From Chlamydiota bacterium (GTDB lineage Bacteria > Chlamydiota > Chlamydiia > Chlamydiales > Parachlamydiaceae), in NCBI GenBank assembly GCA_013288825.1, contig JABDBC010000019.1, positions 1 to 38,288 on the forward strand: a stretch of 38,288 nt of DNA, in the 5' to 3' direction. The translations under genes were made by a program, and so were the position numbers. This document shows positions 1 through 8,323 of the stretch, piece after piece (positions within the stretch are counted from its first letter, which is position 1; each line of letters opens with the position of its first letter). The notes beneath the pieces are model-generated. The model saw nothing but the letters and a program-made list of their open reading frames with translations, did not search any database and was not told the DNA's origin.

Positions 1-189
1 AGTCATGGTACACGTGGAGTCCTGAAAGGACGACATTTAAGTCATGAACGAACCCAGCCCACGCCCATTGCCCCAGGAGGTTCCTGAACAGGTCTGAGTA
101 TTAAATATGTATTTGGGCAACAGGTGAGGTTTTCGGGTGCGTTCATGACAAAAATGTCGTCCTTTCAGGACTCCATGTGTACCATGACT
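1..189. repeat. Inverted repeat, diverged GC-rich family (family A-like), cut by window edge
   Basis: Bases 1-50 are the reverse complement of 140-189 with about three mismatches. The interior just inside each arm (about 47-80 and 114-140) resembles the GC-rich repeat found at 11280-11560 and 20050-21180, but with many transitions, so this looks like an old copy. The true left end may lie outside the window. No gene is supported here. Confidence 0.75.
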
Positions 190-190
190 A

Positions 191-279
191 ACCCAGGCCT
201 TCGCTTCGCTCTGACCTGGGCTGTGAAATGCCTGCCCTCCGGGCCTTAACACAGGGCACTTCTGCGATTGGCTCTGCCA
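191..279. repeat. Fragment of the CCCGGAGGG-type repeat (family B-derived)
   Basis: Contains the cccaggc...cctgggct and gccctccgggcc words typical of the family B hairpins. Bases 212-279 match a second fragment at 9169-9232, including a shared ttaacacagggcacttct stretch. The remaining bases up to 474 are AT-rich, without a gene or further repeat that I can identify. Confidence 0.6.
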
Positions 280-474
280 GGGAGAGACGTTTGGGTGCTG
301 GGCGTTACATTATCAAGTATTTTTAATCAGAATACCCTCAGAAAATACCACTCACCCCAAATCCTTCTGAACCGTAATTAATAATATTATAAAAAACTAA
401 AAAAACCATTTCTTATTAACTAATATTGTTGTATAATCAATTATTAAATAAAACAAATATATTATGATGTTTAT

Positions 475-1188
475 ATGAGTAGTAGTTCTTCAGGTTTATC
501 AAGTTCGTCTTTTTCAAGCTCGTCAGGCCACAGCCAATTTCAATATTTGCCAATCCCACCACCCCCACCATTAGTTCATACCTCAGTTCTTCCTGCTCCA
601 CCACCGCATATACCAGCTCGTCCCCCTCGTGTAGATGTAATTCCTGATACTGCAAATATTACCATAAATCCTGAAAAACTTATCGAGATTTACACACACG
701 TTGTAACTTTGGAAAACGAAAATAAGAGACTTACAGAAGGCAATAAAACACTTACGGAAGAAAATCAGCGCCTCAACGATAGACTGAATGCAGTATCATC
801 AGAAAAAGAACAAATACTCCGTGAGTTAACAACACTTAAAGCTAACTATGATAGTGCTCGAAAAAAGATTGTAGAACTAATTACGATAAAAGAAACAGAA
901 AGAAAAGATATGGCTGAATTGGAAGCTCTTACAACTTCAGTAGCAATTCTTAGATCTGATTTAGCAACCGAAAAAAACAAAAGTACCGGTCTAGAAAGTC
1001 AGATTGCCTATCTACAGCAATTGTATCCATCTTTACGCTCGAAATTAATACCATCATCTGGTGATTTGAAGGAGGAAGATGCAAATGTGTTGCACGGTAT
1101 CATATATGGAGGAAAAAGAAAAGATCCTCCTTCTGATGGAGGAGGAGACGGTGGTGGTCATGGCGGCGGAGTAAAAGCTGTCAAATAG
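475..1188 (+). CDS. Ser/Pro-rich coiled-coil protein, unrecognised
   Basis: This 237-residue protein is not one I recognise. It opens with a serine-rich stretch (residues 1-18), followed by a proline-rich linker with runs of five and three prolines (about 25-50). A long Glu/Lys/Leu-rich segment (about 65-180) has heptad-like spacing and is very probably coiled coil. The C-terminus (about 220-235) is a Gly/Asp/His-rich tail. There is no signal peptide or membrane helix. A Ser-rich disordered N-terminus ahead of a coiled coil is common in chlamydial T3SS substrates, so an effector is possible, but that is inference. The start is the ATG opening the Ser-rich run; a TATAAT lies at 432-437 without a convincing -35, and no strong ribosome binding site is visible. 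The next gene has the same general design, suggesting a pair. Confidence 0.7.
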   Translation: MSSSSSGLSSSSFSSSSGHSQFQYLPIPPPPPLVHTSVLPAPPPHIPARPPRVDVIPDTANITINPEKLIEIYTHVVTLENENKRLTEGNKTLTEENQRLNDRLNAVSSEKEQILRELTTLKANYDSARKKIVELITIKETERKDMAELEALTTSVAILRSDLATEKNKSTGLESQIAYLQQLYPSLRSKLIPSSGDLKEEDANVLHGIIYGGKRKDPPSDGGGDGGGHGGGVKAVK

Positions 1189-1195
1189 AATAAAC

Positions 1196-1330
1196 TGTCA
1201 CCATTTCAGACGAAATTAAACCGATAGCCCGATTTTTCGACTTTTCTTAAATTCAGTAATCTCTACCGTTCTCTCCTCTCTCTGTGAACTCTGTGGTAAA
1301 TTCTTCAGATCTTGCGCCTTAGCTTGATGG
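1196..1330. repeat. Possible decayed copy of the family D palindrome
   Basis: Bases around 1208-1225 carry the word acgaaattaaaccgatag. Its reverse complement lies at the centre of the family D palindrome at 14675-14921, and a variant lies in the one at 10937-11268. Bases 1255-1300 carry pyrimidine-rich ctct/tctgtg words like the arms of those elements. No intact hairpin remains. The rest of this gap, to 1488, is AT-rich with nothing else visible. Confidence 0.35.
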
Positions 1331-1488
1331 CAATGAGAGTGCGGCGACAGAAGCTAGGATATACTTATCCTCAAATTTCAATAATAGTATAAACTCATAT
1401 AAAATCATTTGCTATAAAATAATAACATAATCTATTATGATTTGATTTATTTATATTACATTAACACATAAGAATATAAAGGTTTTTT

Positions 1489-2157
1489 ATGGCAATACCA
1501 ATGACTACACCAATATTATCTAGACCTTTTGATCCCAATCAATACGTCTATTGTTCCCCTTTTGGTACTTCCATGCCCCCTCCAGTTACTCCCATAGACC
1601 CTCTTTCCCCTTCACGACCTATTGCAGTTGAGCCAAATGATCCTTATGTATCTGAAAAAACCAGCCACATGAAAACTCTTATCGGCCAATTACAAAAAGA
1701 AATCAAAGTCATAGACAGTCAGCTAATATTATTAAACAGGAAGTATGACGATCAGAAAAAGAAAAATTCCCACTTAAATTCAAAAATAAATGAACTCACA
1801 CGATGCATGTTTGTTGCTTTTTCTCTTACGCCTCTCCCTACTTCTGCTAGTGAGTCGAGTTTGCCGCCTACAGCATCTTCAACATCTTCTTCATCACCAC
1901 CTATCGCTACAGATTCCATCGAACTCAAAGAAGTGCTCGAACTCTACACAAAACTGGAATTAGAAATAGAATCTAAAAGAAAAAAAATGGGGGCTCTGAA
2001 TTTTGCAATTGTTTATGAAGAGGAGAACACAAAAAAATTAGAAGCCGAAAAAGATCTATTGGAAAAGACTTTAACACCTATGTCATCACCAATTATTGTG
2101 TATGGGCCAAATCTATCAAACCCTGCAACTGCTGCGTGGTGGAAAAGGGTTCAATGA
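1489..2157 (+). CDS. Ser/Pro-rich protein with two coiled-coil segments, unrecognised
   Basis: This 222-residue protein is not recognised. A Pro-rich N-terminus (1-55) leads into a Lys/Gln/Leu-rich helical segment (about 60-105). A Ser/Thr/Pro-rich linker (about 115-145) separates it from a second charged helical segment (about 148-200). There is no signal peptide or clear membrane helix. The ATG at 1489 follows AAGG at a seven-base gap, a fair ribosome binding site. Its last seven bases overlap the convergent gp6D-like gene at 2151. Design and orientation match the gene at 475, so both may be secreted or structural coiled-coil proteins; no function is claimed. Confidence 0.7.
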   Translation: MAIPMTTPILSRPFDPNQYVYCSPFGTSMPPPVTPIDPLSPSRPIAVEPNDPYVSEKTSHMKTLIGQLQKEIKVIDSQLILLNRKYDDQKKKNSHLNSKINELTRCMFVAFSLTPLPTSASESSLPPTASSTSSSSPPIATDSIELKEVLELYTKLELEIESKRKKMGALNFAIVYEEENTKKLEAEKDLLEKTLTPMSSPIIVYGPNLSNPATAAWWKRVQ

Positions 2158-2885
2158 AGAGTCTCTCGCAACGCATTTAACAATCGTGAAATTGTTGACT
2201 TTTGAGATTTCGTCACAGCCTCTCTACCACTTTCTAAAAGAGCTAGTAACCTTGACAGTTCTTGAATCACATGTTGGCCAACGTCTGGGCGCCTTCGATC
2301 ATTTTTGGGTAATGGAAAGGCCACGCGAATCATCTTCAACAATTCCGTTTTCGTTTCACCCTGATATTTCTCAATAATCTCTATTTTTTTGCCGATTTCT
2401 CCACCGCGACTCGCAAGCGTATAAACAGCTTGTCGAGGCATCAAATCGATCTGAGGACGCAAACTACGCGGTACAGCTTCGCAAAATTCAAAGTATTGCA
2501 GAAAGTTGTAAGGGGTTTGACGATTGCCATACGCTGCTATAAGCCAGGCTGTGAAAGCACCATCGCGATACTCCGTCAAAATCCTCTGAGCTTTTTTTAT
2601 CCGTTCTCCATGCAATAAGGCAGCTTGGTTGTTTATAGCCTTCACTTCAGCAGTAATTGCCATCAGGCTATTTAAATCCTTGTCTAAGGATTGATTTCCG
2701 GTTGAATATTCCCTAAGAATAGCTTCTAGATAGTGAGTTTCCTGGTCACTCAAATCAATGGGAGTGAAAATGCCTGAAAAACTGCCTCTATTCCCATTGG
2801 TTGATTCCAGAGCCATTTTGGCCATTTTTGAAGATTGAGCCCCCTTTTTCAATCGATCATTCAACAATGCATTTACGCTGCTCAT
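2151..2885 (-). CDS. gp6D: pGP6-D-like protein (CT583 family)
   Basis: This 244-residue protein resembles pGP6-D of the chlamydial virulence plasmid and its chromosomal relative CT583. The recognisable block is about residues 60-170, with EVKAINNQAALLHGERIKKA, RDGAFTAWLIAAYGNRQT, PYNFLQYFEF and MPRQAVYTLASR. The biochemical role of the family is not established; a part in plasmid maintenance or DNA partition is inferred from its constant pairing with ParA. Its ATG overlaps the parA stop by four bases (ATGA), so the two are probably translationally coupled. It is the last gene of a thrS-parA-gp6D run, the same set as Chlamydia CT581-CT583. Its end overlaps the convergent gene at 1489-2157 by seven bases. 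Confidence 0.88.
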   Translation of the reverse strand: MSSVNALLNDRLKKGAQSSKMAKMALESTNGNRGSFSGIFTPIDLSDQETHYLEAILREYSTGNQSLDKDLNSLMAITAEVKAINNQAALLHGERIKKAQRILTEYRDGAFTAWLIAAYGNRQTPYNFLQYFEFCEAVPRSLRPQIDLMPRQAVYTLASRGGEIGKKIEIIEKYQGETKTELLKMIRVAFPLPKNDRRRPDVGQHVIQELSRLLALLESGREAVTKSQKSTISRLLNALRETLH

Positions 2886-3652
2886 TTTGTCCCCATTTTT
2901 ACAAGTCGTTTCAGCAGTTCTTTGGTCACTGTCAGATAATCTTCAGCGGCTCGACTATCTTTATCCACATCAAAAACGGGTTTTCCGTGGATGGAGGCCT
3001 CAGAAATGGCAATATCACGCCTTACTTTGGCGCTCATCATTTTCTCAGGAAAAGTGGACTCGATGACATTTAAAAAAGCTTCGTTGCTTTTGCCTCGAGG
3101 ATTCCAAAAGGAAAGGAGAACTCCAATGACATTTAGCGGATGGCGCTGTCCAACGCTTTCCATGAATTGTGCGAGCCGAGATAATCCTTTGACGCTATAA
3201 AATTCTGGCGTTGCACATACGAGAGCATGTTCTGCAGCAATTAAGGCCGATTCGGTCAGCCAGCAGAGCGATGGAGGGGTATCAATGATGACGAGATCAT
3301 ATTGTAGGGGCTTTATGATATCTCGCAATCTTTCATGAGAATATCTGTCTGAGGCTAGTGCTCCAGTGACTTCGATCCGTTCTAACCACGTATCAGCTGG
3401 AACCAGATCTAATTTGGAAATGCCTGTCGGTTTGATCACTTCTTCGATCGATTTATTGCCTTGCAGCACGGCTGCTAAGCTATCATGCTCATCGGGATCA
3501 AATCCCAAACCAGCTGTCAAATTAGCTTGGGCATCAAAATCGATAAGCAGAACATTTTTTTTGTGAAATTTTGCAAGCGCAGCGCCAACATGTAGTGCAG
3601 TCGAAGTCTTTGCTGTGCCCCCTTTAAAGCTGCTAATGGCTATCGCTTTCAT
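2882..3652 (-). CDS. parA: ParA/MinD-family partition ATPase
   Basis: This 256-residue P-loop ATPase is a deviant Walker A ParA/Soj type, with KGGTAKTST at residues 10-18, IDFDAQANLT around 38-47 and a later IIDTPPS motif. ParA ATPases bind DNA non-specifically in the ATP state and position a cargo, usually through a ParB partner. No parB lies alongside; the gp6D-like gene takes that position, as on the chlamydial plasmid and at CT582-CT583. The start lies a few bases after the thrS stop, and the downstream gene overlaps it by four bases, so this is a tight operon. Confidence 0.93.
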   Translation of the reverse strand: MKAIAISSFKGGTAKTSTALHVGAALAKFHKKNVLLIDFDAQANLTAGLGFDPDEHDSLAAVLQGNKSIEEVIKPTGISKLDLVPADTWLERIEVTGALASDRYSHERLRDIIKPLQYDLVIIDTPPSLCWLTESALIAAEHALVCATPEFYSVKGLSRLAQFMESVGQRHPLNVIGVLLSFWNPRGKSNEAFLNVIESTFPEKMMSAKVRRDIAISEASIHGKPVFDVDKDSRAAEDYLTVTKELLKRLVKMGTK

Positions 3653-3655
3653 TTG

Positions 3656-5590
3656 TTATCCTTCAGCATAGGGTGAATTGAGGCTACGTTCATCGCGTTC
3701 TTTTACAATAGTGCTCAAAAAGTCATCCACGGTGAGTTCCCCCTTCACAACACCATCTCGAGTCCGTAAATTGATCATCCGATCTTCCACTTCCTTATCG
3801 CCCACTGTTAACATGTAATTCACTTGATGAAGCTGAGCACCCCTGATTTTCTTGCTCACAGATTCATTTGAAGCATCAACTTCACACTGAAACCCTGCGT
3901 TCTTAATTTTCTGACAAATCTCTCGAGCAAAAGGCTCATGTCGGTCTGCAACGGTGATAATTCGAACCGGCACAGGGCTTAACCAAAGGGGAAAACGACC
4001 AATAAAATGCTCAATGAGAATTCCAAAGAAACGTTCCACAGAACCATAAATTGTGCGATGGATCATCACAGGACGTTGCCGCGAGCCATCAGCAGCAGTG
4101 TATTCCAGTTCAAATTTATCAGGGAGTGCCATGTCTAGTTGCACTGTGCCACACTGCCATGTTCTTCCAATGGCATCTCGAATATGAAAGTCAATTTTCG
4201 GACCATAGAAAGCCCCATCCCCTTCATTAATTCGGTAAGGCAGGCCTGTTTTATCAAGAGCCCCTTTTAAGCCTTCTGTAGCGTTCTTCCACTCCACGTC
4301 AGTGCCGATCGTATTTTTTTCTGGACGGGTCGAAAGCTCTAAGCGGTATTCTAAACCAAACATCGAATAGATCTCTTTGGCTAAATCAAGCACAGAAAGG
4401 ATCTCTGATTCAATTTGGGAGGGTTGCATGAAAATATGGGCATCGTCTTGATGGAAACTTCTGACTCGGAAAAGTCCAGATAACGACCCTGAAGGCTCAT
4501 AGCGATGCACATTACCAATTTCAGAGACCCTCATAGGCAGGTCTCGATAGCTGCGGGTATGTGTTTTATAGAACAACATCCCTCCAGGGCAATTCATAGG
4601 CTTGATCGCAAAGTCGCGCTCTTCGATCTGTGAAGTGAACATATTCTGTCTATAATTAGTCCAGTGGCCTGATCTCTCCCATAATTCGCGCGTCATCAAA
4701 GTGGGTGTTTTGATCTCAACATAGTTATTGCGATCGAGAACTGAGCGTAGATAGGCAAGCAATTGACTCCAGACGATCATCCCTTTAGGATGAATAAAGG
4801 GCATTCCAGGGGCTTCCTCCTTAAGGGAAAACAGATCTAGTTTGGGTCCAATAACTTTATGATCTCGTTTTTTGGCTTCTTCTAATTGGATAAGATAGTC
4901 TTTTAGCATCTTTCTATCGGGAAAAGTGATTGCGTAGATACGTGTCAACATGTCGTTCTTTGAATCACCCCGCCAGTAGGCACCTGAAGTCTTAAGAATT
5001 TTTAAAGCTTTAATTTTTCCTAAATTATAAAGATGGGGACCTCGACAAAGATCGAAGAATTCCCCTTGTCGATAGCCTGTGAGAGGTTCATCCGGAGAAA
5101 AACTCTCGATCAGCTCACATTTGTATTTGTTTTTCGCAAAGCTTTTCAGCGCTTCTTGTTTTGATGAAAAGGACTCTTTTATTGAAATGTAGTTTTCTGC
5201 CACAATTTTCTGCATCTCAGTTTCTATGCGTTCAAAATCAGCATCGGAAAGGGACAAATTTGCAAAATCGTAGTAGAATCCATGTTCAATAGGAGGACCA
5301 ATTGTAGGCTTGGCTTCAGGGAAAAGACGCAATATGGCCTGTGCCAATACGTGCGCAGAGGTATGCCAATAGACTTCCTTGCCTTGGGGTTCATTAAAAC
5401 TCCACAAAACAACAGAATCTCCTTCTTTCAGAGGACTCGACAGATCGCTTGTTTTGCCGTTAATGCTCGCTGCAAGTGCCTGATCGGGAGCATTCTGATG
5501 GAGCTTGTCTGCCAAATCCTTCGCGGTGCTGCCGGCTGGTAGATCGATGGCGGAATTGGAATTGTCCTTTAGTTTAACATTGATCATCAT
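3656..5590 (-). CDS. thrS: Threonyl-tRNA synthetase
   Basis: This cytoplasmic class II synthetase charges tRNA-Thr with threonine using ATP. At 644 residues it is full length. The order is: TGS domain (about 3-64), editing domain with HTSAH (about 76-80) and the DLCRGPH zinc-site motif, catalytic core with CPGG, the FRVRSFHQDDAH motif 2 region and MIHRTIYGS followed by the GSVERFFGILIEH motif 3 region, then the C-terminal anticodon-binding domain (about 540-640). The expected catalytic zinc ligands Cys, His and His are all present. Two ATGs lie in tandem at the start; either could be used. A TATAAT on the minus strand at 5637-5632 may be its -10 element, but no convincing -35 is seen. The gene leads the thrS-parA-gp6D operon, as in Chlamydia. 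Confidence 0.98.
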   Translation of the reverse strand: MMINVKLKDNSNSAIDLPAGSTAKDLADKLHQNAPDQALAASINGKTSDLSSPLKEGDSVVLWSFNEPQGKEVYWHTSAHVLAQAILRLFPEAKPTIGPPIEHGFYYDFANLSLSDADFERIETEMQKIVAENYISIKESFSSKQEALKSFAKNKYKCELIESFSPDEPLTGYRQGEFFDLCRGPHLYNLGKIKALKILKTSGAYWRGDSKNDMLTRIYAITFPDRKMLKDYLIQLEEAKKRDHKVIGPKLDLFSLKEEAPGMPFIHPKGMIVWSQLLAYLRSVLDRNNYVEIKTPTLMTRELWERSGHWTNYRQNMFTSQIEERDFAIKPMNCPGGMLFYKTHTRSYRDLPMRVSEIGNVHRYEPSGSLSGLFRVRSFHQDDAHIFMQPSQIESEILSVLDLAKEIYSMFGLEYRLELSTRPEKNTIGTDVEWKNATEGLKGALDKTGLPYRINEGDGAFYGPKIDFHIRDAIGRTWQCGTVQLDMALPDKFELEYTAADGSRQRPVMIHRTIYGSVERFFGILIEHFIGRFPLWLSPVPVRIITVADRHEPFAREICQKIKNAGFQCEVDASNESVSKKIRGAQLHQVNYMLTVGDKEVEDRMINLRTRDGVVKGELTVDDFLSTIVKERDERSLNSPYAEG

Positions 5591-5699
5591 AGTGTTTGTC
5601 CTGTGCTGCTTTGTGCAAAATGATGGTCCGGATTATAGCGTTACAACATACAAGAAGCCAGGAAAAAAAGAGGATGAGACAGGTGGAGGAGGAGACTGG

Positions 5700-6140
5700 A
5701 TGGGGGAAAGGACGCAAGGGACGAAAAGGACATAAGGGACAAAGGACGTAAAGGACAAAGGACGCGTCCTTTAGAGGTAATTGCAGAAGTGCCACATCAT
5801 CAGGCCAACGGTATTGGTTTGTGCCGGCCCTCCGGGACGGGATGGGTTGTTTGGCGCTTACCCAGGCTTCGCTTACCCCTCCGGGGAGCTTCAGCCTGGG
5901 CTATTATGTAAACAGCCCTCCGGGCAGTGTGAAAAATTGATTTTCAAACAAAAGCATCCACATACAGCCCGGAGGGACTGTTTACATAATAGCCCAGGCT
6001 GAAGCTCCCCGGAGGAGTACGCGAAGCCTGGGTAAGCGCCAAACAACCCATCCCGTCCCGGAGGGCCGGCACAAACCGATACCGTTGGCCTGATGATGTG
6101 GAACTTCTGCAATTACCTCTTTAGGTCCTTTGTCCTTTTT
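5700..6140. repeat. Large palindromic element, family B copy 1
   Basis: Bases 5771-5925 are repeated, inverted and nearly exact, at about 5960-6120 around a centre near 5943. The arms contain the words tgccggccctccgggacggg, cccaggcttcgc and cagcctgggctatta. The left side is preceded by a roughly ten-base-period GGAC tract (5703-5768), and the right arm ends in a tract reading ggtcctttgtcc. No transposase is present, so it is MITE-like. It fills the divergent gap between thrS and the protease gene. Apparent short ORFs here are artefacts of the repeat. Bases 6140-6247 are AT-rich. Confidence 0.9.
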
Positions 6141-6247
6141 AAATTTTCGTTAACATAGTCTTTTTTCATTAACAAATCTTTTCCATTGATTTATATTTTA
6201 AAACATACTAAAATTAAATATATTAAACAAACTAATGCAGGTTATTT

Positions 6248-7819
6248 ATGTCTATTAAATTTTTTGATTGTGATAATCGTCATGCTTGTGACAGGTACTT
6301 ATATCTTGATGGTATTTCAGGATGCTTTGGCCATTTCAGATTTAGTGTTATCCGAATCGGCAATGATGGCTCCAAGCAACGATTAACGGTTCGTAAAGAA
6401 GAAAATCAGAAACAGGATTGTAAAAAAACCGCCTATACAGTGTTAAAAATATTCAGTTATTTTTTAATTCTGCCTCCCCTTATTGCCCTCATTGCCAAAG
6501 CCTGCTACCGCAAGTCCACTGTATTTAGAGAACGTAGACCTACAACTGAAGGGGGAGGAAGTGCTATGCCCGAACCTTCTGCTAAAGCAAATGCTGACGA
6601 CTATATACATGCATTAGGGCTGCCGGGATCTGGATCATCGGGCGTGTCCTCATCAGACTCGAAAAATTTCGGACTAGGAAGTCCTATCGACCAGCCCGGA
6701 ACAACGCCAACCGTCATTGCACGCACTCCTGTCGACCCGCTTCTCGGCCCTGTGCCTGATCCGCAGCCATATGACCCAATAAATAACGCTGTTCGGTTTG
6801 ATCCCAAATCTCACGCTGCACATGCCAGGGGAGCTCCCGGCGGGGCCCCGTTTGGCGGCGAAACTGTAATAAGACCAGCACCTTCGAGTTCTTCATCTTC
6901 ACCACCACCCATATCTGGAGCAGCGCCGCGTCCTCCTGGATATGCAAAAGGCTTGATAGCTATTCACGTGGAAATCTATCTAAAGGTATATTTCGAATAT
7001 CTAGCAAAACAATATGAAGACAGATTTAGCTTTCATGACGGGGGGGAAGGCGTTTTTGTAACTGATAATATGGTAAAGGACGAAGCGCCTAGGCTGATAA
7101 GGGATTTGCCTAATCACGTTGTAAGGGCTCAACATGAACGCGATAAGAAAGTGTGGGGAAATAGGAATATAGCCTTTTACGTATCTGTTCCATCTGATCG
7201 AAGCGTGATCCCTGTTCCAGGGCAAAGAATGCCGGGTGGTAATCATTGGGCCTTGATGTTCATTGACAGGCAAAAGTATGCCCTTCCAGGTCAACCTGCA
7301 CCTGAAGCAGATGCCAAAGGTACAATTGAGCATTATGATGGTATGAGGGACTATGGCAATTTTGCAAGGATTGAGGAAGTATTTTCGGCTCGTGCAAAAC
7401 TCATGGGATACAGATTTGTGAGAAAAATAACACAACCGAGTCTTCAGGATCCTAGTCGCCATGGACCTGTTTGTGGATATTTAACAGCTTTTTGCTTACA
7501 ACGCCGCCTCGAGGACCCTAATTTTGCCTTCTCAGAAATTTCGCAGAAAACGGCAGATGAGGTTATTTTTGGATCGTTTAGAGAAGAGGTTGATAATGTA
7601 ATTGCTCAAAGAATTGATGCGTTAGATCCTGAAGTTCGCGCTAAATTTTATTTCGAAGTACTTGAGAATATGGCAGAAGCTGAAAGAGCGCGTTTTTACG
7701 ACCGCTTAAGACCACAAATGCCACCGGATGAGCTAGCACTCCTCAATGAGAGACTGACAAGATCCGGCATCCGAACGTTAATAGCTTTGCCTTCAAGACC
7801 CCTGACTGCCGTTGGATAA
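6248..7819 (+). CDS. Membrane-anchored CE-clan cysteine protease, ChlaDub1-like (putative deubiquitinase/deneddylase)
   Basis: This 523-residue protein has three parts: an N-terminal region with one hydrophobic helix (about 64-85, ending in a basic KACYRK), a long Pro/Ser/Gly-rich region (about 100-232) with PSSSSSSPPP, and a C-terminal papain-like domain of the CE clan (Ulp1/C48). Candidate catalytic residues are His333 in GNHWALMFID, Asp364 in EHYDGM, Gln400 or Gln396 for the oxyanion hole, and Cys409 in GPVCGYLTAFC. Anchor, proline-rich stretch and protease in this order is the architecture of ChlaDub1 (CT868), a T3SS-delivered enzyme that removes ubiquitin or NEDD8 from host proteins. The Gln400-Cys409 spacing is a little longer than in Ulp1. 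Host-directed deubiquitination is inference from family and layout; deSUMOylation or acetyl transfer (YopJ-like CE members) are alternatives. The ATG follows AGG at seven bases. The four small membrane proteins follow downstream on the same strand. Confidence 0.85.
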   Translation: MSIKFFDCDNRHACDRYLYLDGISGCFGHFRFSVIRIGNDGSKQRLTVRKEENQKQDCKKTAYTVLKIFSYFLILPPLIALIAKACYRKSTVFRERRPTTEGGGSAMPEPSAKANADDYIHALGLPGSGSSGVSSSDSKNFGLGSPIDQPGTTPTVIARTPVDPLLGPVPDPQPYDPINNAVRFDPKSHAAHARGAPGGAPFGGETVIRPAPSSSSSSPPPISGAAPRPPGYAKGLIAIHVEIYLKVYFEYLAKQYEDRFSFHDGGEGVFVTDNMVKDEAPRLIRDLPNHVVRAQHERDKKVWGNRNIAFYVSVPSDRSVIPVPGQRMPGGNHWALMFIDRQKYALPGQPAPEADAKGTIEHYDGMRDYGNFARIEEVFSARAKLMGYRFVRKITQPSLQDPSRHGPVCGYLTAFCLQRRLEDPNFAFSEISQKTADEVIFGSFREEVDNVIAQRIDALDPEVRAKFYFEVLENMAEAERARFYDRLRPQMPPDELALLNERLTRSGIRTLIALPSRPLTAVG

Positions 7820-7821
7820 TG

Positions 7822-8106
7822 TAGCGCCCCTACCGGGGCGATATGAATGTGTGGGGGCGTTACCCAGGCTTCGCTCGCCCCTCCGGGGCTGCACTCAGCC
7901 TGGGCTAAATTGTCACAGCCCTCCGGGCCGCCTGCAAACTCTGTTATTCCCTCTGTTATGTTTGTAAGGCCGATGCAACTCAAAATAGTCTTTGCAAACG
8001 GCCCGGAGGGCTGTAACAACTTAGCCCAGGCTGAGCGCAACCCCGGAGGGGCAGCGAAGCCTGGGTAACGTTCCACACACCCATCTCGCCCCGGAGGGGC
8101 GCCACA
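7822..8106. repeat. Large palindromic element, family B copy 2 (diverged)
   Basis: It starts two bases after the protease stop codon. Outer words gcgcccctaccggggcg and cgccccggaggggcgc bracket inner arms with ttacccaggcttcgct, cagcctgggcta and their reverse complements. The unpaired centre is about 7930-7980. The sequence differs from the copies at 5771 and 12804, so it is a subfamily. It could terminate protease transcription; no U tract follows. The remaining bases to the promoter at 8253 hold nothing I can name. Confidence 0.85.
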
Positions 8107-8252
8107 TCGTTAAGAGGGGTATATGCTCCGTACACTTCAATAAAGAAAAAACACTACCCCCAATTCTTTCGATTCCATTCCATTTTCGCGTTTAATTAGA
8201 TTGCATAAAAAACACTCATATATTTATGTTCATATATATGTTCATATATTTA

Positions 8253-8281
8253 TTGCATTTAACTTTAAACTTGGGTATAAT
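8253..8281 (+). promoter_or_regulatory. Predicted sigma70/sigma66-type promoter for the small membrane protein cluster
   Basis: TTGCAT at 8253-8258 and TATAAT at 8276-8281 are separated by exactly 17 bases. The start of transcription would fall near 8288, giving a leader of about 36 bases before the first ATG at 8324. It probably drives at least the first two of the four tandem genes. Confidence 0.6.
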
Positions 8282-8323
8282 CCTGTTTATAATTTAATCA
8301 TCCTAATTAAAAGAGAAATTTTT

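Noticed and set aside
2096-3566. Plus-strand frames opposite gp6D and parA
   Set aside because: Antisense shadows of well-recognised genes, without ribosome binding sites or family features.
5781-6112. Two similar 73-residue frames on opposite strands (MQKCHIIRPT and MQKFHIIRPT)
   Set aside because: They are the two arms of the family B palindrome read in each direction. The same frame reappears in other copies of the repeat, so it is not a gene pair.
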